The notes beneath the pieces were generated by a model that worked only from the letters and a program-made list of their open reading frames with translations, did no database searches and was not told the DNA's origin. 64,000 nt of DNA from Deltaproteobacteria bacterium (GTDB lineage: Bacteria; Desulfobacterota; Desulfuromonadia; Desulfuromonadales; JAAYDE01): NCBI GenBank assembly GCA_012729375.1, contig JAAYDE010000114.1, forward strand, positions 60,444 to 124,443, read 5' to 3'. The translations under genes and the position numbers were made by a program. Shown here in pieces: positions 38,364 to 46,892 of this stretch; the first letter of the stretch is position 1; the number at the start of each line of letters is the position of its first letter.

Positions 38364-38640
38364 TTTTTGAATCGTCGCCGTTTCCCTTCCCTTGGTTGTT
38401 CACCTCCCGTTGCCGCCGCAACTCCCTCTCGGCCATTATATAGATGTTGCGGAAACCGGAGATGATGCCGATCACCAGGAAAATCAGTGTCAGCCAAGGG
38501 GAAGTACCAAGCCATTTATCAAGGTAGTAGCCCATGGCCAGCCCGATCACCGTCGAGACAACCATGCAGACACCGATACTCGATATCATCCCCAGGGAAC
38601 GGACAAGCTGACGTCTTTCTTCTCCCATCCGTTGGCTCAC
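38353..38640 (-). CDS. atpZ: AtpZ/AtpI-family protein (small F0-associated membrane protein)
   Basis: 95 residues with two membrane helices, including the GLAMGYYLDKWLGTSPWLT segment typical of the AtpZ (F0F1-ATPase subunit, DUF4042-like) family, and a charged tail. In Bacillus AtpZ works with AtpI in ion uptake for the ATPase. GTG at 38640 with AAGG upstream is chosen; ATG four codons later is possible. It is the first gene of the atpZ-I-B-E unit. Confidence 0.82.
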   Translation of the reverse strand: MSQRMGEERRQLVRSLGMISSIGVCMVVSTVIGLAMGYYLDKWLGTSPWLTLIFLVIGIISGFRNIYIMAERELRRQREVNNQGKGNGDDSKSAD

Positions 38641-38821
38641 AGCGTACCTAAGGGAATAAGCGTTGTTTGAATATCATAGGGTTCCAGGGCTGTCAATCGG
38701 TTTTTGCCCGTTTTCCAAGCCGTCAAAGGAGCCTGAAACAATGCCTTGCCGGCGGCCGGAGGAAAGTTTTTCGTCCTTACCTTTGACCTTTCTCCTGCAA
38801 AAGGGCGACAGAGAATCAGTG

Positions 38822-40111
38822 TCATTCCCAAAGCGTTTTAAAAGAACGTTCGGCAGCGTCCAGAAAATGTTCGAGGTCCTGTTGCTCATGGGCGGTGCTG
38901 ATGAAACAGGCTTCGAACTGGGCCGGCGGCAGGTATATCCCCTGATCGAGCATAAGGTGGAAAAAGCGCGCAAAGGTTTTGGTATCGGAACTGATCGCGT
39001 CCTCGAAAGAGCGCACCGGAGCCGGCCGGAAATAGAGGCAGAACATGGACCCGACCCGCTGGATACAGAGATAGGGGTATCTGTGGATGAGGGCTTGCAG
39101 CCCATCGGTGAGGAACGCCCCTTTTTGTTCAAGCTGCCGATAGGGCTTGAGCTCTTTGAGAATTTTCAGGGTGGCGATTCCGGCAGCCATGGCCACGGGA
39201 TTTCCCGAAAGCGTGCCGGCCTGGTAAACGGCGCCCTCCGGCGCCAGCAGGTTCATGATTTCCTCTTTCCCGCCGAAGGCGCCCACCGGCATCCCGCCGC
39301 CGATGATTTTTCCCAGGCAGACAAGATCTCCACGCACCTCATACAATTCCTGGGCGCCGCCGAAGGCTACCCGGAAACCGGTCATCACTTCGTCGATGAT
39401 GAAGACGATTCCCCGACGGGTGCATATTTCGCGGAGACCGGCCAAAAAACCCGGTTGGGGGGGGACGCAACCCATGTTGCCGGCGATCGGTTCCACGATC
39501 AGGCAGGCGACGCTGTCGGCATGGGCGGCAACCAGGGATTCCACATCGGCGAGGTTGTTGTAGCGCGCGGTGAGGGTCTTTTCCGCCAAACTCGGGGGGA
39601 CGCCGGGAGAGGAAGGTGTGCCGAAAGTGGCCAGGCCGCTGCCGGCTTTGACCAGCAGCGAGTCGGCATGCCCATGATAACAGCCGCTGAACTTGATGAT
39701 ATGGTCACGGCCGGTGAAAGCGCGGGCCACACGAATGGCGCTCATGACCGCTTCGGTGCCGGAAGAGACAAAGCGAATCTTTTGGATGTGGGGGAAGGCC
39801 TCCTGAGCGAGTTCGGCCAATGTCGATTCCCTTGGGGTGGGGGCGCCGAAGGAGATTCCTTCGCGGACGGCCGCGACGATGGCTTCCGTAACCTGGGGAT
39901 GGCAGTGGCCGAGAATCAATGGTCCCCAGGAACCGACAAAGTCGATGTATCCGTTGCCGTCAACATCGAAAACATGGGAACCGTTTCCCTGGCGCAGGAA
40001 CAGGGGCGTTCCGCCTACAGCCTTGAAGGCGCGCACGGGGCTGTTGACGCCGCCGGGAAAGAGTTGCCGGGCCCGCCTGAAAAGGATTTCAGAATAGGGA
40101 TGTGCCACCAT
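38822..40111 (-). CDS. hemL: Glutamate-1-semialdehyde 2,1-aminomutase
   Basis: PLP enzyme that forms 5-aminolevulinate in the C5 heme/cobalamin pathway. The 429-residue protein has FPGGVNSPVRAF near the N-terminus, GCYHGHAD, IIDEVMTGFR and the PLP lysine Lys268 in CLGKIIGGGMPVGA. ATG at 40111 is chosen because GGAGG lies five bases before it; the ATG four codons upstream would place that site inside the gene. It is divergent from rnfA across about 280 bases. Confidence 0.95.
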   Translation of the reverse strand: MVAHPYSEILFRRARQLFPGGVNSPVRAFKAVGGTPLFLRQGNGSHVFDVDGNGYIDFVGSWGPLILGHCHPQVTEAIVAAVREGISFGAPTPRESTLAELAQEAFPHIQKIRFVSSGTEAVMSAIRVARAFTGRDHIIKFSGCYHGHADSLLVKAGSGLATFGTPSSPGVPPSLAEKTLTARYNNLADVESLVAAHADSVACLIVEPIAGNMGCVPPQPGFLAGLREICTRRGIVFIIDEVMTGFRVAFGGAQELYEVRGDLVCLGKIIGGGMPVGAFGGKEEIMNLLAPEGAVYQAGTLSGNPVAMAAGIATLKILKELKPYRQLEQKGAFLTDGLQALIHRYPYLCIQRVGSMFCLYFRPAPVRSFEDAISSDTKTFARFFHLMLDQGIYLPPAQFEACFISTAHEQQDLEHFLDAAERSFKTLWE

Positions 40112-40302
40112 TGGTGCCTCCATAATGACGTGAATTAAAATATCATTGGCCGAGGTATGATGATGGCCAGATTAACACGGGGACTTGAAATCCGCTGAAA
40201 AAGTTTTTTAGGAAGGATATCTATCGGTCCGGAATAATTTGAGGAAGATTGTTAAAGAGGCCGAAAATTCAGGAAAAATGGATAAATGTCGGTTAAAAGA
40301 AT

Positions 40303-40331
40303 TTGACAATCAAAAAAAACTTGTCTATAAA
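40303..40331 (+). promoter_or_regulatory. Strong sigma-70-type promoter for the rnf operon
   Basis: TTGACA (40303-40308), a 17-base spacer and TATAAA (40326-40331) lie about 60 bases before rnfA. It is the best-matched promoter for the six-gene rnf unit. Confidence 0.85.
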
Positions 40332-40389
40332 CAACCACCGGAATAGGGTCAGCTTGGATCAACTAAATTTTTTTTACACGGAGTCTGGC

Positions 40390-40971
40390 ATGACAGGTTT
40401 CTTTATCATCCTAGTTAGTTCGATTTTGGTTAACAACTTCGTCCTGGCCCGGTTTCTGGGGCTTTGTCCCTTCATGGGGGTTTCCAAGAAGCTCGACACG
40501 GCGATCGGCATGGGCGCCGCCGTCACCTTTGTTATGGCGGTCGCCGCCATGGTGACCTGGGTTATCCAATATTTCATCCTGTCGAAATTCGGCATCGAGT
40601 ACCTGCAAACCATTGCTTTCATCCTGGTCATCGCCTCCCTGGTGCAGTTGGTGGAGATGGTGATTCAGAAATCCAGCCCCGTGCTTTACCAGTCCCTGGG
40701 GATTTTCCTCCCCCTGATTACCACCAACTGCGCGGTTCTGGGTCTGGCGGTTCTCAACATCCAGGTCGGTTACTCTTTCCTGGAGAGTGTCATCTTTGCC
40801 ATCGGTGCCGCTCTTGGCTTTACCCTGGCAATGGTTCTGATGGCCGGTATCCGCGAACGGGTCGATCTTGGTCCCGTTCCGAAGTGTTTCCAGGGGTTGC
40901 CCATCGCCTTTCTGACGGCAGGCTTGATGTCCTTGGCTTTCATGGGGTTTGCCGGTCTGGTGAAAGGTTAA
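40390..40971 (+). CDS. rnfA: Rnf complex subunit A
   Basis: 193-residue inner-membrane protein with six helices, one half of the RnfA/RnfE pair that holds a 2Fe-2S cluster in the membrane core. Motifs are [18 protein letters not shown] and [10 protein letters not shown], which supply the cluster cysteines. Rnf couples ferredoxin:NAD oxidoreduction to sodium or proton transport. ATG at 40390 has GGAG upstream. It is the promoter-proximal gene. Confidence 0.96.
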   Translation: MTGFFIILVSSILVNNFVLARFLGLCPFMGVSKKLDTAIGMGAAVTFVMAVAAMVTWVIQYFILSKFGIEYLQTIAFILVIASLVQLVEMVIQKSSPVLYQSLGIFLPLITTNCAVLGLAVLNIQVGYSFLESVIFAIGAALGFTLAMVLMAGIRERVDLGPVPKCFQGLPIAFLTAGLMSLAFMGFAGLVKG

Positions 40972-41004
40972 GAGTAGGCTATTTACGGAGAAGGAATTAC
41001 CACA

Positions 41005-41826
41005 ATGATTGGAGCGGTTCTAAGTCTTGGCGGTATCGGATTTCTGGCAGCGGTGATTCTTGGTGTTGCGGCGAAGAAGTTTGCCGTTGAGGTGGACCCC
41101 AAAGAGGAGGCGATTCTCAACGCCCTTCCGGGCGCCAACTGCGGCGCCTGCGGTTACCCCGGTTGCAGCGGTTATGCCAAAGCCGTCGCTTCCGGTCAGG
41201 TGGACCCCAGCCTCTGTACGCCGGGGGGCAAGGCCGTGGTCGAAAAGATTGCTGAGATCATGGGTGTTGAGGCCGTTGTCGCAGAACCCATGGTCGCTGT
41301 TGTCTGCTGCCAGGGGGACAATCAGAAGGCAAAAGATAAATATAAATATATCGGCGTCCAGGATTGCGTGACGGCGCAGATGCTGGCCGGCGGCCCCAAA
41401 GACTGTCCCGGCGGCTGTCTCGGCCTGGGTACCTGTGTCGTGGCCTGTCCTTTCGGAGCCATAGAAATCACTTCCCAGGGGCTGGCGGTAATCGACAGGG
41501 AAAAATGCACGGGCTGCAAGAAGTGTGTTTCCGCTTGCCCCCGCAAGGTCATCAAAATGACCCCCAAGAGCGCCAGCGTCCATGTTCTTTGCAACAGCCA
41601 CGACAAGGGTCCTCAAGTGAAGGGCTACTGCCAGATCGGATGTATCGGCTGTCAGCTTTGCAAGCGTGCGGCGGAGGAGGTTTACGCGGTGGAGAATTTC
41701 CTGGCCGCCGTTAAGTACGACACCTACGATGCCGAGAAGGCCCGGGCGGGGATGGAAAAATGTCCGACTAAGTGCATCCGCGATTTTGCCGACGGTTACC
41801 CGGAAGGAAGCACCTTCAAACCCTGA
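41005..41826 (+). CDS. rnfB: Rnf complex subunit B, multi-iron-sulfur ferredoxin-like protein
   Basis: 273 residues: an N-terminal membrane helix, then a chain of iron-sulfur motifs. Cys46, 49, 54 and 71 (CGACGYPGC) form the Fe4S4-type DUF4381-like domain, Cys134/138/144/148 and Cys168/171/174/178 are two ferredoxin sets, and Cys209/213/216/219 (CQIGCIGCQLC) make a third. RnfB receives electrons from reduced ferredoxin. The third set makes it richer in clusters than the proteobacterial Rhodobacter-type protein. Confidence 0.95.
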   Translation: MIGAVLSLGGIGFLAAVILGVAAKKFAVEVDPKEEAILNALPGANCGACGYPGCSGYAKAVASGQVDPSLCTPGGKAVVEKIAEIMGVEAVVAEPMVAVVCCQGDNQKAKDKYKYIGVQDCVTAQMLAGGPKDCPGGCLGLGTCVVACPFGAIEITSQGLAVIDREKCTGCKKCVSACPRKVIKMTPKSASVHVLCNSHDKGPQVKGYCQIGCIGCQLCKRAAEEVYAVENFLAAVKYDTYDAEKARAGMEKCPTKCIRDFADGYPEGSTFKP

Positions 41827-41904
41827 TTTGGTTTGTCTGCCGTTTTTGAGGTCAAAGCTGAAGGAGATGTCTGAAAACCTTCTTGTCAACATAAGGAAAT
41901 CAAC

Positions 41905-43227
41905 ATGGAGTTGAAAACTTTCAAAGGGGGGCTTCACCCTCCAGACAACAAAGCGTGGTCCGAGAAAAAGGCGATCGAGGTCTGTCCCTTGGCGGAAGGG
42001 GATGAGTTGGTAATTCTCCTTTCCCAGCATATCGGTGCTCCCGCCGAAGCCTGTGTGAAGAAGGGGGATTTCGTCAAAAAAGGGCAAGTCATCGCTACTC
42101 CCAAGGGTTTTGTGTCGGTGCCGATCCATGCCTCCACCTCCGGCGAGGTCATTTCGGTTGAACCGCGTCTCGGCACGGCCGGCACCAAAGTACCGGCGGT
42201 TGTCATCAAGGCCGACGGGCAGGATACCTGGGATGAAAACCTGAGCGGCGCCGATCCCGACACTCTGACGGCGCAGGAGATCAAAGACCGCATCCGGGAT
42301 GCCGGTATTGTCGGCATGGGGGGGGCCACCTTCCCGACCCATGTCAAGTTGAGCCCTCCCGAGGACAAAAAGATCGACCACCTGATCCTGAACGGCGTTG
42401 AGTGCGAACCGTACCTCACCGCCGATCACCGGCTCATGCTCGAGGACCCCGACAACATCATCGGTGGAATCCTGATCCTCAAGAAGGTTCTCGGTGTGGA
42501 AAAGGCCATCATCGGTATTGAGGCCAACAAACCGGACGCCATCGAGTTGATGACCAAAGCCTGCGCCGGCCGCGGAATCGAGGTCGGGGCGCTGAAGGTC
42601 CAGTACCCGCAAGGGGCCGAGAAGCAATTGATTTATGCCCTGACCGGCCGTGAGGTCCCCTCTGGTGGTTTGCCGATGGACTGCGGCTGCGTGGTCCAGA
42701 ATGTCGGTACCGCCGCGGCTGTCAACGATGCCGTTCGCCGCGGCATTCCTCTCATTGAGAGGATTGCCACGGTCAGCGGCTCGGCGGTTAACGAACCCAA
42801 GAATCTGCGCATCAAGATCGGTCAGCCTCTTGGCAAGCTGGTGGAATTTTGCGGCGGCGCGAAAGGGGAACTCGGCAAGATCATTCAGGGCGGACCGATG
42901 ATGGGGATGGCTGCCGTATCTCTCGATGTTCCTGCCACCCGCGGTACTTCCGGGGTTCTCCTTTTCAGTGAAGGCCAGGTTCTCAAGGAGCCTGAAGGGC
43001 CCTGCGTGCGCTGCGGGAATTGCGTCCGCGCTTGCCCGGCCTTTATTTTGCCTACTGAAATTGCCTTTAAAACCAAAAAGGGAATGATCGACGAGGCAGA
43101 AAAGCTGAACGCCATGGATTGCATCGAGTGTGGGAGCTGTACCTACATCTGTCCTGCCAGAATTCCCCTGATTCAGTACCTGCGGCAGGCTAAAGGCGCA
43201 ATTATCGCGAAGAGAAGGAAGGTTTAA
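41905..43227 (+). CDS. rnfC: Rnf complex subunit C, NADH-binding subunit
   Basis: 440-residue peripheral subunit homologous to complex I NuoF; it binds FMN and NADH and carries two 4Fe-4S clusters. Motifs include the start FKGGLHPPDNK, GGATFPTHVKL, NGVECEPYLTADHRLM-type sequence and the cluster motifs CVRCGNCVRACP and CIECGSCTYICP near the C-terminus. AAGGAAA precedes the ATG. It ends one base before the rnfD GTG. Confidence 0.96.
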   Translation: MELKTFKGGLHPPDNKAWSEKKAIEVCPLAEGDELVILLSQHIGAPAEACVKKGDFVKKGQVIATPKGFVSVPIHASTSGEVISVEPRLGTAGTKVPAVVIKADGQDTWDENLSGADPDTLTAQEIKDRIRDAGIVGMGGATFPTHVKLSPPEDKKIDHLILNGVECEPYLTADHRLMLEDPDNIIGGILILKKVLGVEKAIIGIEANKPDAIELMTKACAGRGIEVGALKVQYPQGAEKQLIYALTGREVPSGGLPMDCGCVVQNVGTAAAVNDAVRRGIPLIERIATVSGSAVNEPKNLRIKIGQPLGKLVEFCGGAKGELGKIIQGGPMMGMAAVSLDVPATRGTSGVLLFSEGQVLKEPEGPCVRCGNCVRACPAFILPTEIAFKTKKGMIDEAEKLNAMDCIECGSCTYICPARIPLIQYLRQAKGAIIAKRRKV

Positions 43228-43228
43228 C

Positions 43229-44206
43229 GTGGATAAGACATTATACATCTCTTCATCACCCCATGTGCACGAGGGGGGAACGACGGCCAAAGCGATGCGG
43301 GATGTCATCTATGCGTTGCTGCCCTGTGTGGCCTTGTGGATCTACTCCTTTGGAATCATTAAACCCTCTGTCGTCATGGCACTTTGCATCATCGGCTGCA
43401 TGGCATCGGAAGCGGCCTGGGAGAAGGTTCGTGGCTTGCCGATCACCATCGGCGATGGCAGCGCGGCGATGACCGGAATTCTGCTGGCGCTGAACATGCC
43501 TCCCAACTCGCCCTGGTGGATGGCCCTGCTTGGCGGTGTGGCAGCCATCGTAATCGGCAAGCAGGTTTTTGGCGGGCTTGGCTACAACCCCTTCAACCCG
43601 GCGCTCATCGGCCGTACCGTGCTGTTGATCTCCTTCCCGGTGCAGATGACCACCTGGATGATGCCGCGCACCCATGAAATCACCTCCGCGACCCCCCTTT
43701 CCGATGTTAAAATCGCTGTCGGCCTTACCGGGAACATCCCCGACGAGATCAAGGCTCAATTGGGCAGCGTTCTTTTCGGCGGCTTCGGCGGACAGTTGGG
43801 CGTGGTTTCCGGATTCGCCCTTATTGCCGGAGGGTGTTACCTCATTTACCGGAAGGTCATTACCTGGCACATTCCGGTCAGCTTTATCGGGTCCGCTTTT
43901 GTGCTCTCCGCTATTTTCTGGGCGGTCAATTCCAGCAAATATCCCAGTCCCGTATTCCATCTTTTCACCGGTGGTCTTATGCTGGGGGCCTTTTTCATGG
44001 CCACGGACTGGGTAACGACGCCGATTACCCCCAAAGGGATGCTTATCTTCGGCGCCGGGTGCGGGATACTTACGATACTCATTCGTCTGTTTGGTGGCTA
44101 TCCGGAAGGGGTTGCCTTCTCCATTCTGTTGATGAACTCGGCGACCCCCATCATCGATCGTCTTACCATGCCCAAGAAGTTCGGGCTTGTGACTCAAAAG
44201 GGTTAG
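43229..44206 (+). CDS. rnfD: Rnf complex subunit D
   Basis: 325-residue membrane protein related to NqrB with about nine helices. The covalent FMN threonine is Thr155 in TSATPLS, and LGYNPFNPALIGR precedes it. It is thought to form part of the ion path. The start is GTG one base after rnfC with AGAAGGAAGG upstream, so synthesis is coupled. Confidence 0.96.
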   Translation: MDKTLYISSSPHVHEGGTTAKAMRDVIYALLPCVALWIYSFGIIKPSVVMALCIIGCMASEAAWEKVRGLPITIGDGSAAMTGILLALNMPPNSPWWMALLGGVAAIVIGKQVFGGLGYNPFNPALIGRTVLLISFPVQMTTWMMPRTHEITSATPLSDVKIAVGLTGNIPDEIKAQLGSVLFGGFGGQLGVVSGFALIAGGCYLIYRKVITWHIPVSFIGSAFVLSAIFWAVNSSKYPSPVFHLFTGGLMLGAFFMATDWVTTPITPKGMLIFGAGCGILTILIRLFGGYPEGVAFSILLMNSATPIIDRLTMPKKFGLVTQKG

Positions 44207-44216
44207 GAGAATCCAA

Positions 44217-44807
44217 ATGAAAGATATCAGCCGCCTTGCCCTAGTTCTGACTTTGATTACCGCCGGTTCAGCCTTGTTGCTGGCTATGGTGGAGAAGGTA
44301 ACCAGGGAACCTATTGCCCAACAGCGGCGATTGGTCACTCTGGGTGCCCTTAAAGCGGTGCTCCCCCCCGCCAACAACTCACCGGACCAGGATACCGTTT
44401 CTTTGGTAACTGGAAAGGACAGTAAAGGCAATGATGAGCAGACCACCTTTTACCGTGGTCGAAAAGATGGTGCAGTTTCCGGGGTTGCTTTCCGCGTTGT
44501 CGCCCCCGATGGCTACAGTGGAAGCATTGCCGTAATGGTTGGCATCGAGCCTAACGGACAGGTTTCCGGGGTCGCTATCCTCCAGCATGCAGAGACGCCA
44601 GGCTTAGGAGCCTTGATCGAAGGAGAATCTTGGAAAAATCAGTTTAAGGGGAAAAGTCTGGATAATGCCGATTGGCGGGTGAAGAAAGACGGCGGGCATT
44701 TTGATCAGATAACTGCTGCCACTATTTCTCCTCGGGCGGTGGTCGGGGCAATTCGTAAGGGCCTCGAATTTTATAAAGCGAATAAAGACCAAATTATTGG
44801 TGGGTGA
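44217..44807 (+). CDS. rnfG: Rnf complex subunit G
   Basis: 196 residues: one N-terminal membrane anchor and a periplasmic FMN domain. The covalent FMN site is Thr169 in QITAATIS, close to the expected SGATxxS-type motif. ETPGLG at about 126-131 is also conserved. TTAGGAGA precedes the ATG. The region's base use is less GC-rich toward the 3-prime end of the operon. Confidence 0.94.
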   Translation: MKDISRLALVLTLITAGSALLLAMVEKVTREPIAQQRRLVTLGALKAVLPPANNSPDQDTVSLVTGKDSKGNDEQTTFYRGRKDGAVSGVAFRVVAPDGYSGSIAVMVGIEPNGQVSGVAILQHAETPGLGALIEGESWKNQFKGKSLDNADWRVKKDGGHFDQITAATISPRAVVGAIRKGLEFYKANKDQIIGG

Positions 44808-44818
44808 AGGGGGAAGAG

Positions 44819-45409
44819 ATGAATCCGGTCAGTGAACTTAAAAGAGGTATCTGGACTGAGAATGCCGTTCTCAAGCTTGGCTTGGGACTCTGTCCGGCGC
44901 TGGCGACCTCATCCAGTGTGGAAAACGGTATCGGCATGGGCGTAGCGGCCACGTTTGTTTTGATTTGTTCCAACGTGGTTATATCCGCCATGAGGAAGAT
45001 AATTCCCTCCAAAGTGCGAATCCCAGCTTTTATTGTTATTATCGCTTCATTTGTGACCGTTGTTGATTTGGTAATGGCTGGGTTTCTTCCCGATCTTCAT
45101 AAGGCGCTTGGTATTTTCATCCCCTTGATTGTTGTTAACTGCATCATTCTCGGTCGGGCGGAAGCCTACGCATCCAAAAATGCGGTTTTAAGCTCTGCCG
45201 TTGACGGGATTGTAATGGGGATCGGATTTACGGTCGCTCTGGTAGCTATTGCCAGTGTCAGGGAGATTTTGGGAAATGGGTCGTTTTTCGGGATTAACAT
45301 CTTGGGAAGCGGATTTGTTCCGATGCTGCTGATGATTCTACCCCCAGGGGCTTTTTTGGCCATTGCCTTCCTTTTGGCAGGAATGAACCAGGTTTCCGCT
45401 GAAAAATAG
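44819..45409 (+). CDS. rnfE: Rnf complex subunit E
   Basis: 196-residue partner of RnfA with six membrane helices. Motifs NAVLKLGLGLCPALATSSS and IVVNCIILGRAEA supply the cluster cysteines and match RnfE rather than RnfA. ATG at 44819 has AAGGGGGAA directly upstream; a GTG five codons earlier overlaps rnfG. It is the last gene, so the order is A-B-C-D-G-E without rnfH. Confidence 0.95.
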   Translation: MNPVSELKRGIWTENAVLKLGLGLCPALATSSSVENGIGMGVAATFVLICSNVVISAMRKIIPSKVRIPAFIVIIASFVTVVDLVMAGFLPDLHKALGIFIPLIVVNCIILGRAEAYASKNAVLSSAVDGIVMGIGFTVALVAIASVREILGNGSFFGINILGSGFVPMLLMILPPGAFLAIAFLLAGMNQVSAEK

Positions 45410-45429
45410 CCTTGGATTTTTAAAACCAG

Positions 45430-45469
45430 AATAAGAAAAGCCACCATGCAAATGGTGGCTTTTCTTATT
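45430..45469. terminator. Bidirectional terminator with an 18-bp perfect stem and GCAA loop
   Basis: The 18 bases at 45430-45447 (ending CCACCAT) are the exact complement of 45452-45469 (starting ATGGTGG), closed by the tetraloop GCAA. Flanking A- and T-tracts let it end both rnfE and the converging flavoprotein transcript. Confidence 0.93.
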
Positions 45470-45487
45470 GACCCTTATGGATGTTCA

Positions 45488-46072
45488 TCAGGAAGCAAGT
45501 TCTCTCCCGAATGCCAGAGAATTTTCCAACAGTTCGGTATCGGTGATGATTGAACCGACCTTGACGGGCGCATGGGGAACCAGGAGGGACGAGTATTCCT
45601 TGCCAAAGAAGGAAGAAATAGCCTTCATGTTGTCTTCAAGAAGATTGAGTCCGTGATCGTAACTGCCGGCTGCAGTAGCGATAAGAGCAAACCGGGTATA
45701 TTGTAAGGGGTGGGTGATTCCTTTGCCATCCCTGGTGATTTTAAAAAGAGAGTACATACGGTCAATGATGCATTTGATCTGGGCCGAAAACCCCATGAAA
45801 TAGACCGGGCTGGCCAGGACAAGAACGTTTTGCTCCGGGATTTTGGCGATGATCGTAGAAATATCGTCCTTGATGACACAGCCGAACTTTTCCGAGTTTT
45901 GACAACCCATACAGGCGGTACAGCCTCTTTCCTTTGAAGGGATCCGGTCGGCGCGGACAATTTCGACCGTCGCCCCAGCGTCGGTGGCCCCGGTGGACAC
46001 CCAGTCGGCAACGGTAAGCGTATTGCCGTTGTCCCGGGGGCTTCCTGAAATGATCATGATTTTTTTGGCCAT
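45488..46072 (-). CDS. Isf-like iron-sulfur flavoprotein (NADPH-dependent FMN reductase fold)
   Basis: 194 residues with a flavodoxin-type FMN fold: ISGSPRDNGNT (residues 8-18) is the FMN phosphate loop, and SPVYFMGFSAQIKCIIDR the family's second motif. Cys51, 54, 57 and 65 give C-x2-C-x2-C-x7-C (CTACMGC), the compact cluster motif of iron-sulfur flavoproteins such as Methanosarcina Isf, which take electrons from ferredoxin. GAGG lies before ATG 46072. Being convergent with rnf, whose donor is ferredoxin, it may share that electron pool, but this is inference. The last part of a possible ppsR-regulator-isf unit. Confidence 0.85.
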   Translation of the reverse strand: MAKKIMIISGSPRDNGNTLTVADWVSTGATDAGATVEIVRADRIPSKERGCTACMGCQNSEKFGCVIKDDISTIIAKIPEQNVLVLASPVYFMGFSAQIKCIIDRMYSLFKITRDGKGITHPLQYTRFALIATAAGSYDHGLNLLEDNMKAISSFFGKEYSSLLVPHAPVKVGSIITDTELLENSLAFGRELAS

Positions 46073-46134
46073 GGATTTGCCTCTATCCTGAACGAAAACG
46101 CGAAACAAAGCTTTTTTGAAAAAACCAGCGGAGG

Positions 46135-46782
46135 CTATTCATCCTTAAGAATATAACCCTTGCCACGGACCGTGTGGATAAGCTTCTTTTCATAACCGAA
46201 ATCAATTTTTTTGCGCAGGTAATTGATATATACATCGATCACGTTGGTAAAAAAATCGAAATTCTGGTTCCACACATGATTGGCAATCATTGTCCGGGTG
46301 AGGATTTGGTTGGGGTGACGAATAAAAAACTCAAGGAGAGTATACTCCTTGGGCGTCAGGCTGATTTCCTTGTTGTTGCGCCAAACCTTGTGGGAGATCG
46401 GATCCAAAATCAAAGGGCCGAAAGTGATTCTTGCTCCCCGTGAACCTTCGGTCGCGGAGAGGATCAGCTGAAGCTTGGTAAGGAGCGGAATCAAGGCCTC
46501 GCTGGGGCTATGGCTATTAGGGAAATCATGGGGGGCGGGGATTTGCGGGAAGCAAATAACCGGAGTAGTGATTTCCTGGGCCATTAAATCGGCAATAATT
46601 TCCGTTTCCTCGATTCCTGGAAGAAAAATACCCAGGACGATTAAATCGTAAGCCGTTTTTTTGGCAATTTGCGAGACATCGTCCCTATCGGAGACGAGGT
46701 CTGCATTAATATTAAGGTCTTCAAGGTTTTTGATGATTTTTGAGGCTTCGACGCTGTTTTTGTCAAAAAGTAAAACTTTCAT
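46135..46782 (-). CDS. OmpR-type response regulator with degenerate receiver
   Basis: 215 residues: receiver-like domain (about 1-115) and a C-terminal winged helix (about 120-215; SLTPKEYTLLEFFIRHP, then VIDVYINYLRKKID and HTVRGKGYIL). The phosphoacceptor position in DLIVLGIFLPG is Gly51 instead of Asp, the acidic pair is reduced to one Asp (LLFDKN), and the usual switch Thr and Lys are not found. It therefore should not be controlled by ordinary phosphotransfer. No histidine kinase is nearby. GGAGG precedes the ATG. A 10-bp tandem repeat lies upstream and could be its own binding site. Confidence 0.88.
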   Translation of the reverse strand: MKVLLFDKNSVEASKIIKNLEDLNINADLVSDRDDVSQIAKKTAYDLIVLGIFLPGIEETEIIADLMAQEITTPVICFPQIPAPHDFPNSHSPSEALIPLLTKLQLILSATEGSRGARITFGPLILDPISHKVWRNNKEISLTPKEYTLLEFFIRHPNQILTRTMIANHVWNQNFDFFTNVIDVYINYLRKKIDFGYEKKLIHTVRGKGYILKDE

Positions 46783-46838
46783 ATAAAAAATCCTCCGATG
46801 TTTTTGTAAATCCTGTTGTCAGGTTTGTGTATCCCTAA

Positions 46839-46858
46839 ACAAATGAGAACAAATGGGA
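46839..46858 (-). repeat. 10-bp tandem direct repeat upstream of the regulator gene
   Basis: ACAAATGAGA (46839-46848) is followed at once by ACAAATGGGA (46849-46858), then AC, 57-76 bases before the regulator ATG. Two 10-bp half-sites in tandem is the layout OmpR-type winged helices bind. Confidence 0.6.
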
Positions 46859-46892
46859 ACTTTTTGGTCCTTGGTAAAAATCAACGATTAAG

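Noticed and set aside
40271..40290. AAATG repeats before the rnf promoter resembling the regulator's tandem repeat
   Set aside because: The two AAATG units are eight bases apart, not ten, and the flanks do not match, so I do not claim a shared binding site.
41020..43308. A 762-codon open frame on the minus strand
   Set aside because: It is antisense to rnfB and rnfC, which have full cluster motifs and ribosome sites; it is a codon-bias shadow.
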